The notes: generated by a model not told the origin, from the sequence alone. Counted from the first letter of the stretch, positions 9,121-17,845 are shown. The stretch is DNA of 64,000 nucleotides from Enterobacter hormaechei subsp. hoffmannii (GCF_001729745.1 NZ_CP017186.1:2170001-2234000), one strand, 5' to 3'. Numbers and translations are program-made.

Positions 9121-10116
9121 ATGTTTAACAAACTCGCATACTCAGCAGTCGCCCTGACCGTTTCGCTTGGCACCGTGATGTCCTGTCAGGCGGAAGCGAT
9201 GGGCAAGGATTACGCGTCGGCCTTCAACCAGGTAAAACAGATTAACGCTGGCGATCTTAACGTCGGTTATGTCGATATCGGGCCGAAAGAGGGGCAACCG
9301 GTGATCCTGCTGCATGGCTGGCCGTACGACATTCACAGCTACGCTGAAGTGGCCCCCGCGCTGGCCGCGAAAGGGTATCGTGTCATTGTGCCGTCCCTGC
9401 GCGGGTACGGCACCACGCGCTTTATTTCTGATAAAACGCCGCGAAACGGCCAGCCTTCGGCAATGGCGAAAGACATCGTCAACCTGATGGACGCCCTGGA
9501 TATCAAACAGGCGGTGTTTGCCGGTTATGACTGGGGTGCACGTACGGCGGATATCGTTGCGGCGCTCTGGCCGGAACGGGTGAAATCGCTGGTCTCGGTA
9601 AGTGGCTACCTGATCAGCAGCCAGGCGATTGGCAAACAGCCTTTACCGCCGAAGGCAGAAGTTCAGTGGTGGTATCAGTTCTACTTCGCCACGCCGCGCG
9701 GGGCGGAAGGCTATGCTAAAAATACGCACGATTTTGCCCGGCTGATCTGGTCCCAGGCTTCGCCGGACTGGAAATTCAGCGATGCCACCTTCAATGCCAG
9801 CGCCAAATCCCTCGATAACCCGGACCACGTTGCCGTCACGCTCAGTAATTACCGCTGGCGTCTGGGTCTGGAAAAAGGGGAGCCTAAATATGACGCCTAT
9901 GAACAAAAACTGGCGACGCTGCCGAACATTACGGTGCCGACCATCACCATCGAAGGCGGTAATAACGGGGCGCCACACCCTGCACCTGCGGCCTATGCCG
10001 GGAAATTTACCGGAAAATATGAGCACCGTACTTTCGGCGCAACGGTGGGCCACAACCCGCCGCAAGAAGATCCGCAGGACTTTGTTAAAGCAGTTGTCGA
10101 CGCGGATAAGCTCTGA
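9121..10116 (+). CDS. Exported alpha/beta hydrolase, epoxide-hydrolase-like
   Basis: A 331-residue alpha/beta-hydrolase with an N-terminal export signal (MFNKLAYSAVALTVSLGTVM, cleavage near SCQAEA), so it should act in the periplasm. The oxyanion motif HGWP is at 65-68, the nucleophile elbow is AGYDWGA with Asp137, and the catalytic His is in VGHNPPQEDP (His311). Asp in place of Ser at the elbow, with HGWP, marks epoxide hydrolases and haloalkane dehalogenases rather than esterases. The start at 9121 has GGAG upstream and begins the signal peptide; an in-frame ATG at 9076 would disrupt it. A two-component system follows 45 bp later, and the candidate operator at 8994 suggests it is a target of that system. 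The substrate is unknown. Confidence 0.85.
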   Translation: MFNKLAYSAVALTVSLGTVMSCQAEAMGKDYASAFNQVKQINAGDLNVGYVDIGPKEGQPVILLHGWPYDIHSYAEVAPALAAKGYRVIVPSLRGYGTTRFISDKTPRNGQPSAMAKDIVNLMDALDIKQAVFAGYDWGARTADIVAALWPERVKSLVSVSGYLISSQAIGKQPLPPKAEVQWWYQFYFATPRGAEGYAKNTHDFARLIWSQASPDWKFSDATFNASAKSLDNPDHVAVTLSNYRWRLGLEKGEPKYDAYEQKLATLPNITVPTITIEGGNNGAPHPAPAAYAGKFTGKYEHRTFGATVGHNPPQEDPQDFVKAVVDADKL

Positions 10117-10160
10117 TATGTGCTATTTTCAATCCGTTACCTCTTAATCAGGAGCCTGCG

Positions 10161-10901
10161 GTGGAGCATATTGATCACATCCTTGTCGTCGATGACGACA
10201 GGGATATTCGTGAACTGATTGTCGATTACCTCGCGAAATCCGGCTATCACGCCTCTGGTGCGGCGAACGGAAAAGAGATGCGCATGGTGCTCGACAAACA
10301 GCATATCGACCTGGTGGTGCTGGACGTGATGATGCCCGGTGATGATGGCCTGAGGGTGTGTCGACAGCTGCGCAGCAGCAGGCATAAGGATCTGCCGATC
10401 CTGATGCTCACCGCGCGCAACGAGGACATGGACCGGATCCTGGGGCTGGAGTTGGGCGCCGACGATTATGTGGTAAAACCGTTTGTGGCCCGCGAACTGC
10501 TGGCGCGTATCAAAACTATCCTGCGCCGTTTTCGTACTATGCCGCCTAATCTTCAGGTGACCGAGGCAGGGCGCCTGGTGGTGTTCGGTGAATGGCAGCT
10601 GGATACCGTGGCGCGTCATCTGATTGATAACGAGGGGATGGTTGTGGCGCTCAGCGGGGCGGAATATCGCCTTCTGCGTGTATTTCTCGATCATCCTCAA
10701 CGGGTGCTGACCCGCGATCACCTGCTGAACCTGACGCAGGGACGTGATGCCGAGCTGTTTGAGCGTTCGATTGATCTCCTGGTGAGCCGCGTGCGACAGC
10801 GCCTGAATGAAGATGCCCGCTCGCCAGCCTACATTAAAACCGTTCGCAGCGAAGGCTACGTTTTTACTATGCCGGTGACCATCGTCGAGGCCAATGAATG
10901 A
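10161..10901 (+). CDS. OmpR-family response regulator
   Basis: A 246-residue regulator with a receiver domain (1-120: acidic pocket DDD at 11-13, phosphoacceptor Asp55 in VVLDVMMPGDDG, Thr84, Lys106 in VVKPF) and a winged-helix DNA-binding domain (about 140-238; LSGAEYRLLRVFLDHPQRVL, RSIDLLVSRVRQRL, IKTVRSEGYVF). The start is GTG with AGGAG upstream. It overlaps the sensor kinase gene by four bases (ATGA). It resembles the OmpR/RstA group but I cannot place it on a named system. Its neighbours are an exported hydrolase and a CcdA-thioredoxin fusion, which suggests response to an envelope or oxidative stress signal (inference). Confidence 0.92.
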   Translation: MEHIDHILVVDDDRDIRELIVDYLAKSGYHASGAANGKEMRMVLDKQHIDLVVLDVMMPGDDGLRVCRQLRSSRHKDLPILMLTARNEDMDRILGLELGADDYVVKPFVARELLARIKTILRRFRTMPPNLQVTEAGRLVVFGEWQLDTVARHLIDNEGMVVALSGAEYRLLRVFLDHPQRVLTRDHLLNLTQGRDAELFERSIDLLVSRVRQRLNEDARSPAYIKTVRSEGYVFTMPVTIVEANE

Positions 10902-12193
10902 CGCTGTGGCCCCGCACCTTACTGGCCCGGCTGCTGATCATTGTGCTGCTTGGACTCTTGCTGGCTAACGCGCTCAGCCTGACGCTGGTCATGGTTGAGC
11001 GAATGCACAGCGCGCGCACGGTTATGCTGGGCAATCTTGAGAATGACGTGGCGACCAGCGTGGCCATTCTCGACCGGCTTCCGGCCAAAGAGCGGCCAGA
11101 GTGGCTGGAACGGCTCGGTCGCGGTAATTATCGTTATATCCTTGGTCCCGGCGAGGCAGGCGCTGCGCCAACGGACAAGCGCTCGCGGGATGCGATTCGC
11201 ACCCTGAAAGAGACGCTTTCAGCCCAATATCCGCTCCAGTTTACGGCGGTGCCAGGGCCGATCTCCCATATTCAGGCCCATCTGACGCTCCGCGACGGCG
11301 CACCGCTCACTATCGATCTGATCCCGCGCATGCCGCCTGTCGCCAGCTGGTTACCCGTGGTGCTGGTTCTTCAGTTGTTACTTGTCGCGCTCTGCTCCTG
11401 GATTGCCGTACGCCAGGTTGTCCGGCCTTTCCTGCAATTCACGCGTGCGGTTGATTCCCTCGATCCTGCGGCCCATTCACCGATGACTGAAAAAGGACCG
11501 GTTGAAGTGCGCCAGGCTGCACACGCTTTTAATGAGATGCAGTCGCGGATACAAACGTATCTGCGTGAACGCGCGCAGATTCTGGCGTCCATTTCTCACG
11601 ATCTCCAGACGCCCATTACGCGCATGAAGCTGCGGATCGAAATGGCAGATCAGCCCGAACTCCACGATAAGTTGCTGAGCGACCTGGATAATATGTCGCG
11701 CCTGGTACGGGAGGGGATTGCCTATGCCCGGTCATCAGAATCACTGGAAGAGACCACGCTGAAGCTGGAGCTGAACGCGTGGGTTAACAGCATCGCCAGT
11801 GATTATCAGGACATTGGTAAAAACGTGCAGTTTCATGCGCGCAATGCGCGTCTGCCGATCGTTACTCGTCCACAGGCATTACGCAGGGTAATGACCAACC
11901 TGCTGGATAATGCGCTGAAGTTTGGCGATAGCGCGGTAATAGAGATTGATGAAGATGAAAGGCAGGTCGCGATCCACATTATGGATAACGGCCCCGGCAT
12001 CCCGGAGGCAGAACTGGAGGCGGTGTTACAGCCGTTCTACCGGGTTGAAACGTCGCGCAACCGCGAAACGGGCGGCACCGGGTTAGGCCTCGCCATTGCC
12101 GCGCAGCTCACCGCCCAGCTTGACGGGAAATTGCATCTTGCAAACCGGGCAGAGGGCGGGCTGGCCGTAAGCGTGACTCTTCCGCGCGTTTAA
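10898..12193 (+). CDS. Sensor histidine kinase, partner of the upstream regulator
   Basis: A 431-residue membrane kinase. Transmembrane helices lie at about 11-33 and 150-171 and enclose a periplasmic domain of roughly 115 residues. A HAMP domain follows, then the HisKA helix with phosphorylated His234 (ASISHDLQTPITRMKL), and a HATPase domain with N box NLLDNALKFG, G1 DNGPGIP and G2 GTGLGLAI. The gene overlaps the response regulator by four bases, which fixes the start and the partnership. The periplasmic domain has no family I recognise and carries no cysteines or metal-binding clusters, so the signal is unknown. Confidence 0.92.
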   Translation: MTLWPRTLLARLLIIVLLGLLLANALSLTLVMVERMHSARTVMLGNLENDVATSVAILDRLPAKERPEWLERLGRGNYRYILGPGEAGAAPTDKRSRDAIRTLKETLSAQYPLQFTAVPGPISHIQAHLTLRDGAPLTIDLIPRMPPVASWLPVVLVLQLLLVALCSWIAVRQVVRPFLQFTRAVDSLDPAAHSPMTEKGPVEVRQAAHAFNEMQSRIQTYLRERAQILASISHDLQTPITRMKLRIEMADQPELHDKLLSDLDNMSRLVREGIAYARSSESLEETTLKLELNAWVNSIASDYQDIGKNVQFHARNARLPIVTRPQALRRVMTNLLDNALKFGDSAVIEIDEDERQVAIHIMDNGPGIPEAELEAVLQPFYRVETSRNRETGGTGLGLAIAAQLTAQLDGKLHLANRAEGGLAVSVTLPRV

Positions 12194-12194
12194 T

Positions 12195-12228
12195 TGTACG
12201 CCTGTGTATCTGCGCGCCGTGCGGATAC
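12195..12228 (+). promoter_or_regulatory. Second copy of the candidate operator, upstream of the CcdA-thioredoxin gene
   Basis: TGTACG (12195-12200) and TGTATC (12205-12210) are 10 bp apart, followed by GATAC in opposite orientation (12224-12228). The half-site TGTATCTGCG (12205-12214) is identical over 10 bases to that at 9004-9013. It begins two bases after the kinase stop and lies about 100 bp before the next gene. Confidence 0.5.
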
Positions 12229-12328
12229 GAAGGCAGACAAAATTCAGTTTTTTGCACACGGCCTGAACACATTCGCAGGGTGAAATGACCTCACTGCACC
12301 TTCGCAGCAACTGTATCGTGAGGTCGTT

Positions 12329-13519
12329 ATGTTTCTGATAATCGCTTTTTTAGGCGGCATGATTAGCCTGCTCAGTCCGTGCACGCTTCCCGTTATTCCT
12401 CTGCTGTTCGCCGGCTTTCAGGGGCAGCGCAAACACATTCTGGCGCTTCTGGCGGGAATGATAGTGATGTTCACGTTGGTGGCGATGGTAGTAACGGTTG
12501 CCAGCGAGTGGATCGCTGACGCCACCGTTATCGGTCGCTGGATTGCGCTGCTGATACTGAGCATTGCCGCCCTGGCCCTGATCTTCCCGCAGTTCGCTCA
12601 GTGCATTGCCCGCCCGGCGGTCAGCGCGGGAAATGTTCTCAACACCCACAGCATGCAGCGACACGGCCTGGTTTCGGCTTTTCTGGCAGGGCTGGCCGTT
12701 GGGCTGCTGTGGTCCCCCTGTGCCGGACCGATTCTCGGGGCGATCTTCGGCATTAACATTACTGGCCACTCGGCCATCGCAACCGGAGCGCTGTTAGCCG
12801 CTTACGGCAGTGGGTGCGCGTTGATGCTGGGGCTGCTTGTCGCGGGGGGCCGTAAGCTGATAACCCCTCTGAGAGCCAAATCCGCATTGATGGAGCGTCT
12901 GCGTCAGGGCGCAGGGGTGATGATGTTAGCCGCCGTGGCTTTCAACGCCTCAGGAATGACGTCGGTCCTGAAAGGCGCCAGCGGTATTACCGACCAGCTG
13001 GAAAACGCTCTCTTGAGCCTTGCGCAACCAACCTCCACGCAGGTGAAACTGCGACCGATCGCTGACGCAATGCCGAGCAGCCAGCTACCGACATTAAGCG
13101 GCGGTACGGGCTGGGTAAACGGTGACCCTGTCACGTCTAAGGCCTTGCGGGGGAAAGTTGTGCTTATCGATTTCTGGACCTGGGACTGTATCAACTGCCA
13201 GCATACCCTTCCGCATGTTCGAGACTGGGCGAAGAAATATGAGTCACAAGGTCTGGTGGTGATTGGCGTCCACACCCCTGAATACCCCTGGGAAAAGCCG
13301 TTATCATCGGTGAAAAACGCGGTCAACGAATGGCAGTTGCCGTACCGCGTAGTGACGGATAATAACTACAAAATCTGGAGCGCGTTCGGTAATCAGTACT
13401 GGCCAGCACATTACTATTTCGATGCGAAAGGGCAACTGCGTTACACCTCGTTTGGCGAAGGCAACTACGATAAGCAGGAGGCTGTAATTCAGCATTTGCT
13501 CAAGGAAGCGCGTTCCTGA
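12329..13519 (+). CDS. CcdA/DsbD-like membrane protein fused to a periplasmic thioredoxin domain (DipZ type)
   Basis: A 396-residue fusion. Residues 1-215 are a six-helix CcdA/DsbD-type electron-transfer domain with the paired cysteine motifs SPCTLPVIP (Cys18) and SPCAGP (Cys131). Residues 255-396 form a TlpA/AhpC-like thioredoxin domain with active site CINC (287-290) in DFWTWDCINCQHTLPH. It should carry reducing power from cytoplasmic thioredoxin to a periplasmic acceptor. It lacks the N-terminal immunoglobulin-like domain of DsbD and ends after the thioredoxin domain, unlike mycobacterial DipZ, which has an extra C-terminal domain. The candidate operator at 12195 ties it to the two-component system just upstream. 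The physiological partner is unknown. Confidence 0.88.
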   Translation: MFLIIAFLGGMISLLSPCTLPVIPLLFAGFQGQRKHILALLAGMIVMFTLVAMVVTVASEWIADATVIGRWIALLILSIAALALIFPQFAQCIARPAVSAGNVLNTHSMQRHGLVSAFLAGLAVGLLWSPCAGPILGAIFGINITGHSAIATGALLAAYGSGCALMLGLLVAGGRKLITPLRAKSALMERLRQGAGVMMLAAVAFNASGMTSVLKGASGITDQLENALLSLAQPTSTQVKLRPIADAMPSSQLPTLSGGTGWVNGDPVTSKALRGKVVLIDFWTWDCINCQHTLPHVRDWAKKYESQGLVVIGVHTPEYPWEKPLSSVKNAVNEWQLPYRVVTDNNYKIWSAFGNQYWPAHYYFDAKGQLRYTSFGEGNYDKQEAVIQHLLKEARS

Positions 13520-13525
13520 TTCGGC

Positions 13526-14284
13526 TTACGGAACCCGCTGAGCAACCATAAACAGGCGCGGAAAAGCCAGCAGTATCTGCCCGTTCTCCTGGAGCGGATA
13601 CTGCTCTTCCAGCAGCTCGAGGTAGCGTTTCAGAAAGTTTTGCTGCTCGCTCTCGTTGAGATCCTGTAGCCACGGCCGTAAACCCGTCGCGCTGACCCAG
13701 TCAATAATCGCCTGATGAGAGCTCATCTGATGAAAGTAGGTGGTGCGCCAGATATCCACGTCGCATCCCGCGTCCGTCAGAATATCATAGTAGGCATGAA
13801 TACCCGGCAGCTGCTCGCGGCCACGATCGGGGTAGCCCTGTTCCCAGGCAACTTCACGCATCAGGGCGTGCGTCGGCTCAAGCCAGTTGTCAGGCATTTG
13901 TATCGCCAGCACGCCGTTTAACTGGAGCAGTGAAACCAGATGCGGCAGAAGGTGGTAATGGTCCGGGATCCATTGCAGGGAAGCGTTGGCGTAGATCAGG
14001 CTGAGAGGCTGGTCAGGTTTGTAGTGACGGATATCCGATTCAACAAAGTGGCAGTCTGGCAGGGCCTGTCGGGCTTCCTCCAGCATCGCCGGGGAGTTAT
14101 CCACACCGGCTATCTGCGCTGAAGGCCAGCGTTGTTTCAGCAGCGCGGTGCTGTTGCCTGGCCCGCAGCCCAAATCCACGCCAGAGGTTATGTCAGCAAG
14201 CGGCACCTGGGCCAGTAACTCAGCGGCGGGACGTGTGCGTTCTGCGCTGTATTGTAGATACAGAGAAGGATCCCAGTCGGCCAT
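13526..14284 (-). CDS. tam: Trans-aconitate 2-methyltransferase Tam
   Basis: Uses S-adenosylmethionine to methylate trans-aconitate, a damaging by-product that inhibits aconitase. The 252-residue length and colinear sequence equal E. coli Tam ([18 protein letters not shown] at the N-terminus; SAM-binding motif [46 protein letters not shown]). It is convergent with the CcdA-thioredoxin gene, with only six bases between the stops. In E. coli tam is next to yneE; here 7.2 kb of other genes lie between them. Confidence 0.96.
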   Translation of the reverse strand: MADWDPSLYLQYSAERTRPAAELLAQVPLADITSGVDLGCGPGNSTALLKQRWPSAQIAGVDNSPAMLEEARQALPDCHFVESDIRHYKPDQPLSLIYANASLQWIPDHYHLLPHLVSLLQLNGVLAIQMPDNWLEPTHALMREVAWEQGYPDRGREQLPGIHAYYDILTDAGCDVDIWRTTYFHQMSSHQAIIDWVSATGLRPWLQDLNESEQQNFLKRYLELLEEQYPLQENGQILLAFPRLFMVAQRVP

Positions 14285-14330
14285 TTTCGCATCTCCATGT
14301 TGAGGTGTTCAGCAAGAATAGCACAGGCAA

Positions 14331-14352
14331 ATACCTGCGCAGGGGCAGGTAT
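14331..14352 (-). terminator. Weak hairpin after the Nudix gene
   Basis: ATACCTGC and GCAGGTAT form a perfect 8-bp stem with a six-base loop, 16 bp past the Nudix stop on the minus strand. The following T-rich stretch is short, so termination is likely but not assured. Confidence 0.4.
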
Positions 14353-14368
14353 CCGGATAAACGTGATA

Positions 14369-14953
14369 TTATAAAATGCCTTTCAGGGCCACGTGATAAA
14401 GCAGCATGATGGTTTTACCGTCGACGATCTGGCCATTCTCGATGCCACGAAGCGCGTCGTCCAGCGTCATTTCCAGCACGTCGATATCTTCCCCCTCTGC
14501 TTTAACGCCGCCGCCCGCACTGGTCCGATCCTGCGGGTGATATTCCGCCAGATAGAAGTAGAGTTTTTCGGTAACGGAGCCCGGGCTCATATAGGCCTCA
14601 AAAATTTTCTCTATGCGCGTCACCTTATACCCGGTTTCCTCTTCCGCTTCGGCCTTAATCCGGCTTTCCGGGTCAAGGTTATCGAGCAACCCGGCAGCCG
14701 CCTCAATGAGATCCTCTTCGTGACCATTGATAAACACAGGGAAACGAAACTGACGTGTAAGAATGACTGTTTTGCTGTCGCGATTATAGAGCAGGATCGT
14801 CGCGCCATTCCCGCGGTCATACACTTCACGCTCTTGCCGCTGCCAGTCACCATCGCTGCGCTGGAGGTCAAAAGTGTATTTTTTCAGGTTATACCAGTTG
14901 TCGGACAACGTTTCGCTGTTGATGATGCGTATATCTGCACGTTTTGATTGCAC
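14369..14953 (-). CDS. NudK-like Nudix hydrolase (nucleotide-sugar pyrophosphatase)
   Basis: A 194-residue Nudix protein, close in plan to E. coli NudK (GDP-mannose pyrophosphatase, 191 residues): REVYDRGNGATILLYN, an RQFRFPVFING substrate loop, YMSPGSVTEKLYFYLAEY, and a C-terminal DGKTIMLLYH. The Nudix box reads GLLDNLDPESRIKAEAEEETGY; the first conserved acidic position is Asp instead of Glu and the usual REU reads EAE, as in NudK. It should hydrolyse GDP-mannose or ADP-ribose to a sugar phosphate and nucleotide. It may be a paralogue of the true nudK, so no symbol is given. It is monocistronic and divergent from the DeoR gene. Confidence 0.85.
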   Translation of the reverse strand: MQSKRADIRIINSETLSDNWYNLKKYTFDLQRSDGDWQRQEREVYDRGNGATILLYNRDSKTVILTRQFRFPVFINGHEEDLIEAAAGLLDNLDPESRIKAEAEEETGYKVTRIEKIFEAYMSPGSVTEKLYFYLAEYHPQDRTSAGGGVKAEGEDIDVLEMTLDDALRGIENGQIVDGKTIMLLYHVALKGIL

Positions 14954-15039
14954 GTTTGGCTCTCCTCTCGTAGAGTATGCATCATAAACAGCATTTTCGT
15001 GTAATTACAATAATTATCGTGCAACATCAGGAATAATTC

Positions 15040-15798
15040 ATGCTCACAAGTCAGCGTAAACAGTTGATTCTGGAAAAGCTGGAGGCGGAAGGCCAGGTCC
15101 AGTCAACTGCGCTCAGCCTCTTTTTCTCGGTGTCTGAGGACACTATCCGCCGGGATCTACGTGAACTGGCGGCAGAAGGGCGTTTGCAGCGTGTCCACGG
15201 CGGCGCGCTTCCGGCATCTTCAGCGATTGCGCCTTTTGCCGAGCGTCAGTCCGTTAAAATGGATGCAAAAAAACGCGTGGCACGTCGGGGCGCGCAGCTC
15301 ATTTCACCGGGGCAGGTGGTGATCATTGATGGCGGGACGACCACCTCAGAACTTATTACGTTCTTACCACCCGATTTACGGGTAACCGTGGTGACGCACA
15401 GCCCGGGTATCGCTTTGGGGCTGGTCGACCATCCATGCATAGAGGTGATCCTGATTGGTGGTCGTTTGTATAAACACTCCATCGTCACGGTCGGCGCGGC
15501 CGCTATTGAAGGCATCAATAATATTCATGCGGATCTGTTCTTCATGGGGGTCACCGGCGTCCATCCTGAGGCCGGGCTGACCACCGGAGATTATGAAGAA
15601 GCATGCATCAAACGTGCATTTTCCGGCAGAGCGGCGGAAACGGTGGTATTGGCCTCACCGGAAAAGATCAACACGGCCTCGGCGTTTGTGATTGGCGACG
15701 TGTCGCTGGTGAATACGCTGGTTGTTGAAAACACGACGGATGAACGCTGGGTGAGCGCTCTGAAAGAAAAGGGCGTTGCGGTGATCGCAAGCCAGTAA
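15040..15798 (+). CDS. DeoR/GlpR-family transcriptional regulator
   Basis: A 252-residue regulator with an N-terminal DeoR helix-turn-helix (LTSQRKQLILEKLEAEGQVQ; SEDTIRRDLRELAAEGRLQRVHGGALP, residues 1-58) and a C-terminal sugar-phosphate sensing domain of the DeoRC type (IDGGTTTSELITFLP; TVVTHSPGIALGL; ADLFFMGVTGVHPEAGLTTGDYEEA). These proteins normally repress a sugar-catabolic operon until a phosphorylated sugar binds. The GH28 gene starts 104 bp downstream on the same strand and is the only nearby carbohydrate gene, so it is a reasonable target (inference). The specific effector is unknown. Confidence 0.92.
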   Translation: MLTSQRKQLILEKLEAEGQVQSTALSLFFSVSEDTIRRDLRELAAEGRLQRVHGGALPASSAIAPFAERQSVKMDAKKRVARRGAQLISPGQVVIIDGGTTTSELITFLPPDLRVTVVTHSPGIALGLVDHPCIEVILIGGRLYKHSIVTVGAAAIEGINNIHADLFFMGVTGVHPEAGLTTGDYEEACIKRAFSGRAAETVVLASPEKINTASAFVIGDVSLVNTLVVENTTDERWVSALKEKGVAVIASQ

Positions 15799-15902
15799 AT
15801 ATCTGCTTTTTTGCCAGCCTGACCGCGTGGCTGTCAAACAGACAAAGGTTATCCATCACGCGGATTCCTAGACTAAGGCTTTCATCTGTTTAAGGAAAAG
15901 CC

Positions 15903-17195
15903 ATGAAAGCGATCTCCATTCTGGCGTATGGCGCGGACCCAAGCGCGCAACGCCTGGCAACGTCCGCCATTCAGCAGGCCATAAATAGTGCTCAACAGAA
16001 CGATGTCATCGTTATTCCGCAAGGCCGTTTTCTGACCGGAGCGTTGTTTCTGAAAAGCGGTGTTTCACTTCGACTGGACGCTGGCGCACAGCTCGTTGGA
16101 AGCCAGGATCTGGCTGATTATCCCCTGATAAATACCCGGGTGGCCGGCATTGATATGCGCTGGCCGGCAGGCATTATTAATATCATCGATTGTGAAAACG
16201 TCAGCATTACCGGTACAGGCACGATAGACGGGCAGGGTGCAATTTGGTGGCAACGCTACTGGGGCGATGACGAGCGCAGCGGCATGGTTGGCGATTACAG
16301 CGCAAGAGGATTGCGCTGGGTTGTTGATTATGACTGTCAGCGCCCGCGCAATATCCTGGTCTTTGAAAGCCAGAGCATTCTGCTGCGTGATTTTACCAGT
16401 CGTGAGTCCGGATTCTGGAACATGCACCTCTGTTATTCGCGCCATATCGCGGTTGAGGGCGTGCAAATCAGCAATTCTGCGGGGCCGAGCACCGACGGGA
16501 TTGACGTCGACTCCTGCGAACAGGTGCGGATTGAACGCTGCATAGTGTCCTGCAATGACGACAATATCTGCATCAAATCAGGACGAGGACGCGAAGCGGC
16601 GCAAAAAGCTCGTGCCGCGCGGGATATAGTGATTCGAGGATGTACGCTGAATAAGGGATCCGGGATCACACTGGGGAGTGAAACTTCAGGTGGCATTGAA
16701 CGCGTCCTGATAGAAGATAACGCGTTTAACGGAACGGGCGTCGGGTTTCGCATTAAATCTGCTCGCAACCGGGGCGGATTTATCCGTGATATCACCGTAC
16801 AAAATCTACGGCTTACGGACGTGCGTTTTCCGGTGCTGATCCAGCTGAACTGGTTTCCGCAGTATAGCTATGGCGACCAGAACAATTTATCTGATAAACC
16901 AGAACACTGGCGCAAACTGGCTGAAGGTGTTGAGGACGAAACCGGTCTTACTGCGGTCAGTGGACTGACAATTAAAAAAATGACGGCGCGTCGATCAGAC
17001 AGCAAATGCTTTTCGCGGGCATTTTTCATCGAGGGATATCCGGAGCGTCCTGTGGTCGGGTTAACGCTGGAGGGTATTTTGATTGACGCGTCAGAGTTCG
17101 GGAAAATTTCTGGTGTGGATGGGCTGCGCTTTAAGGATGTACAGGTGACTGCCGTGGAGATCACGCAAGACCGTAACGACAGTTATGAACGTTGA
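15903..17195 (+). CDS. Glycoside hydrolase family 28 protein (polygalacturonase-like), cytoplasmic
   Basis: A 430-residue right-handed beta-helix protein of family GH28, which cleaves galacturonan or rhamnogalacturonan. Family motifs are STDGIDVDS (196-204, with Asp198 and Asp201), CNDDNICIKSG (Asp219-Asp220) and RIKSARNRGG (283-292). The motif that usually reads GHG is GSGITLGSE (252-260), with Ser253 instead of His, a change seen in a subset of bacterial GH28 proteins. There is no signal peptide, so it probably acts on imported oligogalacturonides and could feed the uxaB pathway. AAGGA lies upstream of the ATG. Exact substrate is uncertain. Confidence 0.88.
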   Translation: MKAISILAYGADPSAQRLATSAIQQAINSAQQNDVIVIPQGRFLTGALFLKSGVSLRLDAGAQLVGSQDLADYPLINTRVAGIDMRWPAGIINIIDCENVSITGTGTIDGQGAIWWQRYWGDDERSGMVGDYSARGLRWVVDYDCQRPRNILVFESQSILLRDFTSRESGFWNMHLCYSRHIAVEGVQISNSAGPSTDGIDVDSCEQVRIERCIVSCNDDNICIKSGRGREAAQKARAARDIVIRGCTLNKGSGITLGSETSGGIERVLIEDNAFNGTGVGFRIKSARNRGGFIRDITVQNLRLTDVRFPVLIQLNWFPQYSYGDQNNLSDKPEHWRKLAEGVEDETGLTAVSGLTIKKMTARRSDSKCFSRAFFIEGYPERPVVGLTLEGILIDASEFGKISGVDGLRFKDVQVTAVEITQDRNDSYER

Positions 17196-17505
17196 TGGCA
17201 TAGAACAGAGGGACATGATGCGCGGAATGAGCAGAACAAGGATGGGTCTGAACTGGCTGGATTTACTCGTATTCAATCTAAGTGCGCATAATGTATATTA
17301 TGTTAAATGCTGTGGGTTTATTCTTTAGTTCATAAGTTCCTCTCTTTCAGGAACTTACCGATGAATCAGTCGATTGCCTAAATTTAGTTGTGGACTTACG
17401 ATGACTTCATAACGCAAAAATTACGGGGCATCCGCAAAGTTCATGGCATATTCCATCTAACATTTATCGAGGAACAACCAGAGAACTCATCTCATAGTTG
17501 ATGAT
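17196..17505. other. 310-bp intergenic region, AT-rich, no confident gene
   Basis: The stretch between the GH28 gene and the next islet is clearly more AT-rich than its left flank. A 37-codon frame at 17215-17328 starts behind a GAGGG sequence but has no recognisable protein features. I saw no terminator with a T-tract, no tRNA and no repeat. The composition shift suggests the left border of transferred DNA. Confidence 0.5.
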
Positions 17506-17835
17506 GTGACTACCCTACCGGTTATGTTCGCCACAATTTATGGAATGAATGAACTGAGCAAGAAACATCTGGGGATTCAAGAAAACATTCTGTGTTCGCT
17601 GCGTTTCTTTTACGTCTATTACTATAAGAAGCACATACGAACATTTGACTACGATTTCTATCGGTCAGGCTACAATATCTCCTGTTTTATCACGCAGCTT
17701 GATGGCTTCTTTACCTACCTGCTCGGGAAGCAGCACTTTGTTGATGGCAAGAAAACTGAAGACGTGAAGTCATGGCGCGCAACTGCAGTATTTGAGCCTG
17801 GCAGGCTAATGACTTCTCGTCCTGACGACACATAA
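17506..17835 (+). CDS. Small hypothetical protein upstream of the DUF4225 gene
   Basis: A 109-codon frame beginning at a GTG without a clear Shine-Dalgarno and ending 10 bp before the DUF4225 gene, which fits an operon. The product is soluble and aromatic-rich (RFFYVYYYKKHIRTFDYDFY) and shows no family I recognise. Base composition is AT-rich, like transferred DNA. It could be a partner or chaperone of the next protein, or the remnant of a longer gene whose start has been lost. An ATG at 17524 is an alternative start. Treat as tentative. Confidence 0.35.
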   Translation: MTTLPVMFATIYGMNELSKKHLGIQENILCSLRFFYVYYYKKHIRTFDYDFYRSGYNISCFITQLDGFFTYLLGKQHFVDGKKTEDVKSWRATAVFEPGRLMTSRPDDT

Positions 17836-17845
17836 GGAATATGTA

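Noticed and set aside
17215..17328. 37-codon frame behind a GAGGG sequence
   Set aside because: The ribosome-site match is fair, but the peptide shows no recognisable feature and codon use looks random.
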